From: Dactylonectria macrodidyma
Lineage: Eukaryota; Ascomycota; Sordariomycetes; Hypocreales; Nectriaceae
NCBI GenBank assembly: GCA_020744425.1
Contig: JAGMUV010000003.1
Location: forward strand, 434,001-498,000
Direction: 5' to 3'
DNA length: 64,000 bases
The translations under genes were made by a program, and so were the position numbers. Of this stretch, positions 55,801 to 64,000 are shown piece by piece. The notes beneath the pieces were generated by a model. That model had not been told where the DNA came from and made no database searches. It worked only from the letters and a program-made list of their open reading frames with translations. Every line of letters starts with the position of its first letter. The first letter of the stretch is position 1.

Positions 55801-58100
55801 ATTCTTCCTTAGATAAAGTTTCATTCATTTAATTAACTATTTTTACTAACCGTTCTTTTATTAACTGACTTCCTTTCTTCAGAGTAGAGAATTTAGGTAT
55901 AAAGAAGTCAGAATACTTACCTCCCTTTTCTATTTAGAAAGCAATCTCCGCTATCTTCTTCAATTTCTAGTAAGGATCGCCCTTTAGTACTAAACCATTA
56001 GATAGTAAGTTATTAATTAGGTAGATCTTAATGCCTTTTCATTTAAAGAGAGTGTTTACTCTAATATACTAAGTATCTTTATTAAGAGGATGATTTCTTT
56101 TTAATCTCTTTTTCTTAATAAGGCGTTTTAATTATTCTAATTCTTCTTATATATTAGTAATAGCATTAGTATACTAATTAGCTATACTAATAGTGAGGAT
56201 TTAGATAACTTTAGTAAAGTCCTCTTAGGAAAGTATCTAGCTTTTCTTAAGGATATTATTATCCTTTAATAAGAAGTTATCTAGCTTATAGACTATTAGA
56301 GGATTGATTATAAGTAGTATTAATACTCTATACTTTGCCTCTTTAAGCATAGTATATTATATTTAACTGCTCTTATAATAAGCATAATTAAGTAAATATT
56401 ACTTAGATTAAAGCAGATTATAAGTTACTTTTAATTAATTAAATAATTAAATATAAGTTTATTAGATCTAATGAATAATATTCTTAAGATAAATAGAACT
56501 ATAACTATTAAAGAGAGTGCTATATATAGTTAGATAGGTATATATATATTCTTAAAGTATAGAGTTATAGCTACTTTTCTTACTATTAAGATCTTCTCTT
56601 TAGAATAGGAAGTTATAAAGGCACTAACTGGCTTAATATTAAGGCTATAGTATTAAGCCTATTTATAAGAAATGAGGTTCTCTTCTAAGCCTAAATCTAC
56701 TAATGCTTTTATTATAATGCCCTTAAGAACTTCTAATTAGATAATTAGTCATAGGGTGTTTTATAAGTATAATATCTTAAGTAAGTTAGATATACTTATA
56801 GAATTAATTACTAAACTCAGAGTTAATTAATTAATTAAACTCTCCTTTAGTTTTATATAATTTTAAGAGTTATTAATAAAATGGACTTTTCCTTTATTAT
56901 CTTCTCTTAAATAATGTCTTAGATAGAAGTACTTAAAGGTAGGGTTATTTAAGTTAAGAGAATGATATTTATTAAATAACTTAATTATAGTAATAGTGAA
57001 TTTAATATAATCCTTAGATAGGTTCTTATTATCTTTATATAATAATACTAAGGCTGCTTAGTAGTAAGAGTGGTTATCTATTTAATTAATTAGTTCTAAT
57101 ATTACTATAGTTATAAGTGCTTTTCTCTTAAGTATAAATAGCTTAATTAGCTATTTAGGGTTAATAAACTCTATTCTATTAACTTATTCTATTACTATAG
57201 TATAATTATCTAAGCAAGCTCGGCCCAATCTAGTATCTATAAGCTTAAGAATAGTGCTATATAGTAAGGAGATCTTAACCCTTCTAACTGCATTAAGCAG
57301 AGTAATAATAGCCCTATAGTATTAATCTTAAGCTAAGTATAGGTTATTTATTCTAAATTACTCCCTAAATTTCATTTAATTAGCTAATTTCTAATAGCTA
57401 AGGATCATTTTAAGAATTATATCCTTTTCTTCTATTAGGCCTATAGAGGTTTATAATAACTCTACTTACCCTATCTTACCTCTCTATCTTTTATTATTAT
57501 AGATATTAACTAATACTTCTTACTTATTATTGCTTTCTTCTATTATCTTATAAGTATCCTCTTTTAGGCTAAAGTGGACCTTTTTAAGGGTAAGGGCGAC
57601 TTATACTTAGTAAACTAAGAGGTACTCTTCTAACTACTCGCTCTCCTCTTCTAAGTAATTTAAAATAAAGATCAGATTAGCCTTTATAATAAGTTCTATT
57701 AAAGTAATAGAAGAAGTGAATATTATATTTATTTAATTAACTAATCTAATAATATATAAATATAGCTTATTAAATATTTCTTACTTATACTATAAAGGAG
57801 TCTAGTTATATAAGGGTTTAATTAAGCTCTTAATATCTACTACTTAGGTTATATAAAGGGGATTATTAGTATAAGTTAAAGTAATAATCATTAGTTATTA
57901 AATATATAATTCCTTTTAGAAGGCTATTATTAAGTATAGTAGTAGATACTGCTTATTGCCTATTCTTAGTTAGTAAAAGCCTGCTTTAGAATTATATTTT
58001 ACATACCCTTTCTTAAAGTTATATACTAAGTGTTCATATTAGTTAGAGTAGTGACCTAGGACTTAATAATACTAATATCCTTTAGTCCTATTAAATAATA
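52900..58100 (-). pseudogene. gypsy gag-pol remnant
   Basis: Readable motifs on the minus strand, in order: a CCHC zinc knuckle at about 58,035-58,080 whose three Cys codons now read Tyr while the His and GH spacing C-X2-C-X4-H-X4-C is kept; reverse transcriptase at about 55,183-55,235 with FLNN in place of FLDD followed by IVVKGPT; and the integrase core at about 53,500-53,720 with IPIIAIINN, then ILRDLGI and YNTKANRLIES. The Asp to Asn and Cys to Tyr changes are G-to-A on the coding strand. Stops interrupt the frame throughout; no product is possible. Confidence 0.8.
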
Positions 58101-60014
58101 AGATAGTATTAATTATAAGTAAGGATTTATTATCTAATTAATTAAATGGATTTACTAAGACTTAGTTAGTTATAATATTCTTTATAGCCTTATTATGCCT
58201 TTTTTAGTATTCTTATTAATACTGGATTATTATTACTAAGTCTTAGTTAGTTTTCTTCATTAGGGCTAAGCAAACCTATAATAACTTAAAGCTATTTATT
58301 AAGTTATTAATAGGGTTGTTATAAGTGGTTACTAGAGGCGGCGGAATAGTTATACTAGTAGATACTTATACTCTGTAAGGTAGGATGTAAGCTAGTAATA
58401 ATGGGTATTAGAAGGTTGCTAGTTTAAAGGGAGTTATAGCTAACTATGGTTTTATTTAATTAAATGGATAGCTAAGGCTAGATCGTTCTCTAATAGTAAT
58501 ATCTATATTTAAATAAGAAATAATATACTAATAAAGAGTCTTATATTCTATTTATCTAAGCTCTATTAGACTTTTATTACTCTTTATACATACTGACTGC
58601 ATAAGTCTTATAAGCAGGATATAGTAAAGGGCCTAAGACTAGTAAGAAGTCTTAGAATCCTTTAGATTAACTATAGCTATTAGGAAAGAGTGATAGTATA
58701 TTAATTGTTAGATAGAGCTCGGATTAGTAGATTCAGGGATCTAGGTAGCATTTATCTAACTAAGGGTCGTCTCTAGGGTTTCTTTAGAGTTAAGATCCTA
58801 GCCTTTAAATATATTTATAAGGTTCTTCTTTACTATTATCTATTTAAACCATTAGATAGCTAATTAGACTAAAGCCTTTATACTATTATTTATATAGAAG
58901 TAGATAAAGTGCGATAGCCATTATTCTTTAGATAATCTATTATTTTTAGCTATAATTTCAAAAGCCTCTATATAGGCTAAGACATTTAATCTATTAAACT
59001 TATATCTTAGCCTTTGCATAGTAGAGCGCGTTTAAGCTAGAATAGTTATAATAATGCAGTTAAGTTCTGCTTTTAAAATATTCACTAAGAGTACTATTAT
59101 TATTAACTTATTAGTTAAAGATACTAAAGTTATAAAGGAAGTTATTTCTATAGAGTGTAACTAAGGTTAAGCTTACTACTACCCTTTTCAGCCCCTTCTA
59201 GACTAAGTCTTATAACTTAGTAAAGGGTATGGTTATAAAAGCAATTAATTAAGTAAATAGGAAAGTTAAGAAGTGAAAGCGCGTCTTAAGGATTAGATAT
59301 CTTTAAGATTACTTATCTTTATCCTCTACTATAGTTATAAGGATTAGGAAAGTCTTATATAGATCTATCTAAAGGAGATGGCTAAGGCGATTAATAGGTC
59401 CTTTATTACTAACTATATAATTAATAGCATTATGAGCTAAGTTAGAATGTTGGTTAGTAAGGGTGATTCAGTTAGTTAGGCTTTCTTACTATTAATACTT
59501 CTTAAGTAAATAGCTAAAGGGGAATTGCTAGTAATTATCTAATTAATTAATTATAAAGGTCTAGACTTAGCCTAGGTCTTAATCTTATTACTTATAGTAG
59601 CTTTTTACTTTACTTTTATATTTACTTTAACTATAAGTAGTATTATAAGTATTTTATTAGTACTAAATATAATGCTTCATAGTATTAATAGTAAATCTAT
59701 TATAAATTAGTATAATAAAATAGGGGAAAAAGGGGTTTTTAGTTCTACTTTTAGTAAAATTAATTAATTAGCTAAAGATACTATATGCTTCTTAGTTAGA
59801 AGTACTAAGTAAGGTTATTTTTTAGGGTTAATTAGATATTCTATATCCTCTTAATCCTTACGTCCTTGCTTACTCGCATTACCTCCTTTCTGCACTTAAC
59901 TTAGGTCTTTACAATAGTTTAGAAGTATTGCTACTTATTTAATTAATTTACTGATTAATAGGATTAATTGATTAATTGAATTAGTAGCTTATTACCTTAC
60001 TGTAATCTCTAAAA

Positions 60015-60416
60015 TGTATTAAGCAGGGGGATAAGAGGGATACTATTACTTAAAGTAATAGATACTATAAGGTAAGCAGGATATAAAGTAGAGCGAGGAT
60101 AGATAAGACTTATAAAACAAAATAGATAAAAAGAAGGCCAGAGCTATAATTAAGCAGCTGGCTAAGAAATGAATCAGATATTCTAATTAATTAAATAAAT
60201 CTCATTATAATAATATTAAAAACCATTTAATAACTCAAAAATAAAGGTAGGTAAGAATATGATTGATTACTACCTATATCTGAATTATCTCTGCCTTTTA
60301 TCTTAGACTAACTCCTATTATCCTTATCAATAGCTTTATTAAGACTAGCACTTAAATTGGTCGGCTAATTAAAATGTCCAGGCCATTCTAGCTAGTGGGC
60401 CCTCAGCCCTAACACA
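60015..60416 (-). repeat. 5' LTR of the gypsy element
   Basis: 402 bp, matching the left copy base for base apart from about 43 transitions. The retroelement body starts on its low-coordinate side; the primer-binding site there (minus-strand TTTTAGAGATTACAG) is too decayed to assign a tRNA. Confidence 0.9.
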
Positions 60417-60955
60417 ATACTTATAAGCTCTTTCGATCAGTTATATTATTAGTAAAAGAGGCATTACTAGTAATACTAAGACTGTTAGGCCTTCTGAAGG
60501 ATAGGACTAGGTTCTTTATGTATATAAGGTAGTGGATAATGCGATTAGCCGCTTCTTAGTATATTTGGCTTAGATTGATAAGGAATCTTACTAATCTGGA
60601 GACAGTAAAGGCTATATTGGGTCAGGTGTTGACTATAATATAGAGGATTGATCCGATCTTGCGTTAGTATTATTAAATCTCTATTAGGGTTACTAGCCTT
60701 ATTATAGGCCGGAGCTCTAACTGAGTTATTAGTACTATAACTGCTCTTTTATTAGCTAGGTTTGTAATTTTCTTAATATAGGCTGCTTAGGATAGCTAGA
60801 TCTTCTTTATAGGTTAGTTCTATATAATTTCTATTCTAAAGAACTATTATATAGGGTTACTGCTTATTAGTTTATATCTTAATTAGAGTTATTTAATCAG
60901 GTCTTTAGCTTTATTTTCTTATGCTTTTTTATAGGCTAGAATGATATTATTAATA
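60417..60955 (-). pseudogene. copia RT end and RNase H start
   Basis: Minus-strand translation from the pogo junction gives INNIILAYKKA, then RYKLISSNPI and later AAYIKKITNLANK, the region just after the YxDD motif in copia reverse transcriptases, with some codons turned to stops. The low-coordinate end (S-L-stop-V-Y) continues in frame into TIKLF across the gypsy insertion. Confidence 0.8.
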
Positions 60956-61003
60956 ACGTACTCCACAAGTGGGTCGGTCACCCAAGTGAGTCGGTCAAAA
61001 ATC
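60956..61003 (+). repeat. Left TIR of the pogo element (48 bp)
   Basis: Begins ACGTACTCCACAAGTGGGTC and contains two direct copies of AAGTGRGTCGGTCA, probably transposase binding sites. It differs from the right TIR at one position (GGG against GAG in the first copy). Confidence 0.95.
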
Positions 61004-61053
61004 CGTCAACCTCCTCTCTTTGCATCTAATCATCTATTTCTCTACCACAAAAC

Positions 61054-62709
61054 ATGTCACAATCAAATAACGAGTCAAATATCATTCTTGCCCTTCAAGC
61101 CTACCGAAATGACCCAAAACTAAGTCTCCGACGCGCCGCAAGGATCTATGAAGCCCATTATAGTACTCTTCTTGACCGACATAATGGCAGACCCTTCCGA
61201 GGCGATATTATCCCTAAATCACGTAAACTATCTGATCTAGAGGAACAGACTCTTATTGAGTATATTCTCGACCTAGATTCACGAGGATTTCCCCCGCGAC
61301 TTCGTGGTGTGGAAGAAATGGCCAACCGACTGCTTGCCGACCGCGACGCGTCACCTGTCGGAAAGAACTGGGCTTCCAACTTCGTTAGGCGACAACCAGA
61401 GCTTACGACGCGTTTTAATCGCAAATATGATTACCAGAGAGCCAAATGCGAAGATCCGACCCTCATTCGTGAGTGGTTCTCGCTCGTAGCGAACACAATC
61501 GCGAAATACGGCATCACCCTAGCTGATATCTATAACTTTGACGAGACTGGCTTTATGATGGGTATGATCGCAAGCGGAATGGTTGTTACAGGCGCAGAAC
61601 GGCGTGGAAAGGCGAAATCAGTCCAGCCTGGAAACCGGGAATGGGTTACAGTCATCCAGGCTATTAATGCGGAAGGTTGGGCAATCCAGCCGTTCATCGT
61701 GGTTGCGGGCCAATATCACCTCGCCAGCTGGTATCAAGAAAGCAACCTCCCGGGCGATTGGGCTATCGCCACGACCAAAAATGGCTGGACCGACAACGAG
61801 ACGGGTCTTGAGTGGATCAAGCACTTCGATCGGCATACAAAGACCCGATCAAATGGTCGCTATCGCCTTCTGATCCTCGATGGGCACGAAAGCCACCACT
61901 CGACCGACTTTGAGCTATATTGCGAGGAAAACAACATCATCACGCTTTGTATGCCGCCTCATTCGTCTCACCTACTTCAACCTCTCGATGTCGGGTGCTT
62001 TGGGCCGCTCAAAAAGGCCTACGGTCGGGAAATAGAGCATTTGATCAGATGCTCTATAACCCACATTTCGAAGACCGAGTTCTTTCCAGCCTTTTACGCC
62101 GCCCACCAAGCCGCAATGACAGAAAGCAACATTCGAGGGGGTTTTAGAGGAGCAGGGCTTGTTCCTCTAGACCCGGAGAGTGTGCTATCGAAACTTGATA
62201 TCCAGCTACGGACTCCAACACCGGTCGAGGAGGAAGCTAGCCTTCCTGACCCTTGGGTCTCGAAGACCCCAAAGACCGTCCTTGAGGCTAGCTCTCAGTC
62301 TGAATTTCTCAAAAGACGGGTTGAAAGGCACCAAAGCAGCTCCCCGACATATATTTTTGAAGCGATTGAGTCGCTATCTAAGGGAACGAAGGCAATAATG
62401 CATCAGATGGCGTTATTGAAGTCTGAGAACCAGATCCTTCGACAGGCGAATGAGACCCTTAGTAAGCGGCGCAGAGCAAAAAAGACACGCCTCCGTAATG
62501 GAGGAAAGATGACTCTGGATGAAGGGAGGGATTCAATTGATCAGAAGGATGTTGATGCGCAGCTAGTGGCCGAATCGTCGAGAAATCGTGGTCAAGGAGG
62601 GTCGGCGCGACCGAAGGAAAGGCGTTGTGGAACATGCGGCAAGACCGGTCATAACGCAAGAACATGTCAGGTAGTTATTAAGACGTCTAGTGAAGAGAAT
62701 AGCAATTAG
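61054..62709 (+). CDS. Pogo-type DDE transposase with C-terminal zinc knuckle
   Basis: A 551-residue transposase, open over its whole length. Residues 1-50 hold a Psq-type helix-turn-helix (LSLRRAARIYEAHYSTLLDR), about 55-130 a CENP-B-type DNA-binding domain (GVEEMANRLL, GKNWASNFVRRQPEL). The DDE_1 catalytic core has Asp163 (YNFDETGF), Asp276 (LILDGHESH) and Asp312 (LLQPLDVGCFGPLKKAY), that is DD35D. A Lys/Arg-rich segment at about 480-492 can serve as nuclear signal. A CCHC zinc knuckle, CGTCGKTGHNARTC (525-538), closes the protein; many fungal pogo transposases have one. ATG 61054 lies 50 bp inside the left TIR and no in-frame ATG precedes it. All catalytic residues are present, so activity is plausible. 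Confidence 0.95.
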   Translation: MSQSNNESNIILALQAYRNDPKLSLRRAARIYEAHYSTLLDRHNGRPFRGDIIPKSRKLSDLEEQTLIEYILDLDSRGFPPRLRGVEEMANRLLADRDASPVGKNWASNFVRRQPELTTRFNRKYDYQRAKCEDPTLIREWFSLVANTIAKYGITLADIYNFDETGFMMGMIASGMVVTGAERRGKAKSVQPGNREWVTVIQAINAEGWAIQPFIVVAGQYHLASWYQESNLPGDWAIATTKNGWTDNETGLEWIKHFDRHTKTRSNGRYRLLILDGHESHHSTDFELYCEENNIITLCMPPHSSHLLQPLDVGCFGPLKKAYGREIEHLIRCSITHISKTEFFPAFYAAHQAAMTESNIRGGFRGAGLVPLDPESVLSKLDIQLRTPTPVEEEASLPDPWVSKTPKTVLEASSQSEFLKRRVERHQSSSPTYIFEAIESLSKGTKAIMHQMALLKSENQILRQANETLSKRRRAKKTRLRNGGKMTLDEGRDSIDQKDVDAQLVAESSRNRGQGGSARPKERRCGTCGKTGHNARTCQVVIKTSSEENSN

Positions 62710-62767
62710 TTTTAATTGATTAGATGCTTTGTTGTGTTTTTATTTAATGTTCTATATTGAGGATTAA

Positions 62768-62815
62768 GATTTTTGACCGACTCACTTGGGTGACCGACTC
62801 ACTTGTGGAGTACGT
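62768..62815 (-). repeat. Right TIR of the pogo element (48 bp)
   Basis: On the minus strand it begins ACGTACTCCACAAGTGAGTC and carries the same internal direct repeat pair as the left TIR. It is followed by the TA duplication at 62,816-62,817. Confidence 0.95.
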
Positions 62816-64000
62816 TATAGATAAAGAAGAGGATTCTTTCTTTTCTAAAGTAATAAGGCTTATGTAGAACTGGCTTATAGTCTAGTTCTAAGAGGGTCTT
62901 AGAAAGCTCCTTTTACTATAGTAAGGGAGAGACTCTCAGTCTGTATAAAGCTTTATTAAGCTTTAGAATAGTTCCTGCCTTCTTATAGCCTGGGGGTATC
63001 TATATGAAGATATTTTAATTAATTAGAGTATATATAAATATATTAACTATATCGTATTAGACTATTTTTAAATCAAGTTTTACTATAATAGCTATTAAAG
63101 TCTAAAAGGACCTTCTAGCTAAAGTAGCTATGTATATATCTTATAGCTTCTCTTTTACTTATTAGTCTTCTCATACTATTAACCAGGCCTTATATTTCTA
63201 AAAGTAACTGTATTTATCTGTTTTATAGATATATACTTATATATAGCCTAGGACTTGTTAATTAAATGCTTAAGGGTCCTTAGCTTAGATCTTAGTCTAT
63301 AACCTCATTTCCTTATAGCTTTAAAGATGAATTTCTTCAGCCTTTTAAAAGAGGTTTTCTAATAGATATCTTATAAAATCTTAATGCTTTATTAATACTA
63401 GAGGTAATACACTTTTATATACTTTTACCTTTTAATAGATCTTTTATTCTATTAAGATTTATATAAGAGATTTAGTTCTAGTTAGAAAAGCTGCTTATTA
63501 TATAATAGTTCTATTCTCTTATTCTAATACATTTTAAAGTAATTATGCGAATAAAGCAGATAGTAGTATATCTAGAAGCATGAGGAAGTCTTCGTATTCT
63601 GCTCTCTTTACTTATAAGATTTCGTTAATCACTACTATAAGATAGTTTAGTATAAGTTTATCTTCTTCTTTAGGAAAAGCCACCTTAATAGAGTCTTTAG
63701 CTTCTGGCTAATTAATTAGTTCATTTAGTTAGAGGGATGCGATTTGTATGATTTCTTCTAAGTCTGCTTCTAAGAGGTTATCCTTAAAGTTTTCCTAGTC
63801 TCCATTATAGCCCTCGTCTTCATTAAAAATGACATTTTAAGTACTAATTATCTAATTAATTGTCAGGATCTAGATCCTGTAGATATTCGAGGATCTATAT
63901 TTAACTAAGAAGCTGATCCATCCTTTCGGTTTAAGCTGCATTTTGTAGTTAAGCTTTTATTATGCCTTAGGGGTTATAGTATAGGCTTTATAATTAAATG
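62816..64000 (-). pseudogene. copia reverse transcriptase, 5' part, continues off the edge
   Basis: Minus-strand translation near 62,816-63,000 reads PPGYKKAGTILKLNKALY, then LELDYKPVLHKPYYF and ILFFIY up to the pogo junction. This is the fingers-palm order of copia RT, with double stops in place of a Trp-Gln pair. Further right the frame is more decayed; upstream copia domains (integrase, gag) are expected there and outside the window. Confidence 0.75.

Larger units (their letters stand above)
47591..60416 (-). mobile_element. Ty3/gypsy retrotransposon, 12.8 kb, RIP-decayed
   Basis: Complete but dead minus-strand gypsy element. Its 402-bp LTRs (47,591-47,992 and 60,015-60,416) start TGTGTTA and end TAACACA on either strand. 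Flanking duplication ATACT is seen at 47,587-47,591 and 60,417-60,421 (4 or 5 bp, depending on whether the shared T belongs to the LTR). A minus-strand polypurine tract CATAGGGAGGAA (47,993-48,004) abuts the left LTR, fixing orientation. Order on the minus strand is gag zinc knuckle (about 58.06 kb), reverse transcriptase (about 55.2 kb), integrase (about 53.5-53.7 kb), as in Ty3/gypsy. The element is long for the group; some 4.8 kb between integrase and the 3' LTR is unexplained. It sits inside the copia RNase H gene. Confidence 0.9.
60956..62815 (+). mobile_element. Intact pogo/Fot-type DNA transposon
   Basis: A 1,860-bp Tc1/mariner-superfamily element of the pogo/Fot type. It has 48-bp terminal inverted repeats (60,956-61,003 and 62,768-62,815) with one mismatch, flanked by TA at 60,954-60,955 and 62,816-62,817, the target duplication of this group. 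It holds one uninterrupted transposase gene. Its GC content is normal, in sharp contrast to the surrounding RIP-decayed DNA, so it arrived after RIP acted on the host element or has never been a RIP target. The TA target is inside the YxDD codons of the copia reverse transcriptase; removing the insert and one TA restores that frame. Likely still active or recently active. Confidence 0.95.
46750..64000. other. AT-rich block with RIP-like decay
   Basis: From about 46,750 to the window end the DNA is dominated by A and T, with TA-rich words and stops in all frames, except for the pogo insertion (60,956-62,815), which has normal composition. Retroelement motifs are still readable but show Asp to Asn, Trp to stop, Gln to stop and Cys to Tyr changes, all of which are C-to-T or G-to-A transitions. 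The two LTRs of the gypsy element differ only by transitions. This is the signature of repeat-induced point mutation. One GC-richer patch, about 48,365-48,520, partly escaped. Confidence 0.88.
46930..64000 (-). mobile_element. Ty1/copia retrotransposon, decayed, with two nested insertions
   Basis: Minus-strand copia element whose 3' end is at 46,930 and whose 5' part runs off the right edge. Three copia segments are visible: 46,930-47,590 (3' LTR, polypurine tract, RNase H), 60,417-60,955 (end of RT and start of RNase H) and 62,816-64,000 (RT and upstream). Joining them across the insertions restores frame at both junctions. RNase H shows EAELLALV and AAKESLF; RT shows PPGYKKAGTILKLNKALY and the YxDD region as YINN. 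The element was RIP-decayed. It is the oldest layer of the nest, since both other elements sit inside it. Confidence 0.85.

Noticed and set aside
47993..60014. Plus-strand orientation for the gypsy element
   Set aside because: Polypurine tract, gag zinc knuckle, RT and integrase all read on the minus strand in the right order.
1..64000. CRISPR array, bacterial operons or ribosome binding sites
   Set aside because: No regularly spaced identical repeats exist, and spliced genes with fungal families show this is a eukaryotic nuclear sequence.

Overview
This window is from a filamentous ascomycete (Pezizomycotina, probably Sordariomycetes). The genes have several short introns of about 48-71 nt with GTRNGT donors, CTAAC-like branch sites and YAG acceptors. 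Gene families typical of these fungi are present (HET domain, NACHT, Zn2Cys6, nitronate monooxygenase, cyanamide-hydratase-like HD protein, Thr-rich secreted protein). The right-hand quarter is a very AT-rich block of retroelements decayed by transitions, as repeat-induced point mutation (RIP) produces. I rebuilt gene models by finding splice sites that restore family-typical proteins; all start at ATG, and seven frames long enough to look like genes had to be re-spliced or re-started.

Layout. 0-0.8 kb: NACHT-type NOD-like receptor pseudogene running off the left edge (minus). 0.8-1.5 kb: short Zn2Cys6 protein. 3.4-4.25 kb: crotonase-fold enoyl-CoA isomerase/hydratase. 4.25-6.0 kb: no gene I trust. 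6.0-7.2 kb: nitronate monooxygenase (4 exons). 8.3-10.7 kb: long-chain acyl-CoA synthetase (5 exons). 12.0-13.1 kb: SesB-like serine hydrolase with a Gly/Asn-rich tail resembling the sigma amyloid signalling motif. 13.9-14.75 kb: Cys-rich single-pass membrane protein. 15.3-16.7 kb: FAD monooxygenase. 17.6-18.4 kb: HD hydrolase of the cyanamide hydratase family. 19.0-23.6 kb: 1531-residue TPR-CHAT protein. 24.2-26.0 kb: amino acid permease. 26-29.9 kb: large intergenic region. 29.9-30.9 kb: secreted alpha-carbonic anhydrase. 34.0-34.9 kb: SDR, followed by tandem repeats to 35.5 kb. 36.2-37.8 kb: HET protein. 38.4-38.6 kb: small basic/Gly-rich protein. 39.4-41.0 kb: membrane protein pseudogene. 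43.7-45.5 kb: Thr/Ser-rich secreted protein. 46.75-64 kb: nested transposons.

The transposon block can be read in time order. A Ty1/copia element on the minus strand (46.93 kb to beyond the right edge) received a 12.8-kb Ty3/gypsy element (47.59-60.42 kb, also minus) inside its RNase H region. Both are heavily RIP-like. Later an intact pogo/Fot-type DNA transposon (60,956-62,815) landed on a TA inside the codons of the copia reverse transcriptase YxDD motif. It has 48-bp terminal inverted repeats and an open 551-residue transposase, and it carries no RIP. The gypsy element has about 4.8 kb of extra sequence between integrase and its 3' LTR, where a possible decayed gene lies in antisense.

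How the genes fit together. The most striking theme is cell death and non-self recognition: a NACHT receptor relic, a SesB-type hydrolase with a likely amyloid signalling tail, a CHAT protease-like protein with 21 regular repeats and a HET protein all lie within 38 kb. A second, looser theme is lipid and nitrogen metabolism (acyl-CoA synthetase, enoyl-CoA isomerase, nitronate monooxygenase, cyanamide-hydratase-like protein, FAD monooxygenase, amino acid permease). Functional links within either group are inference from proximity.
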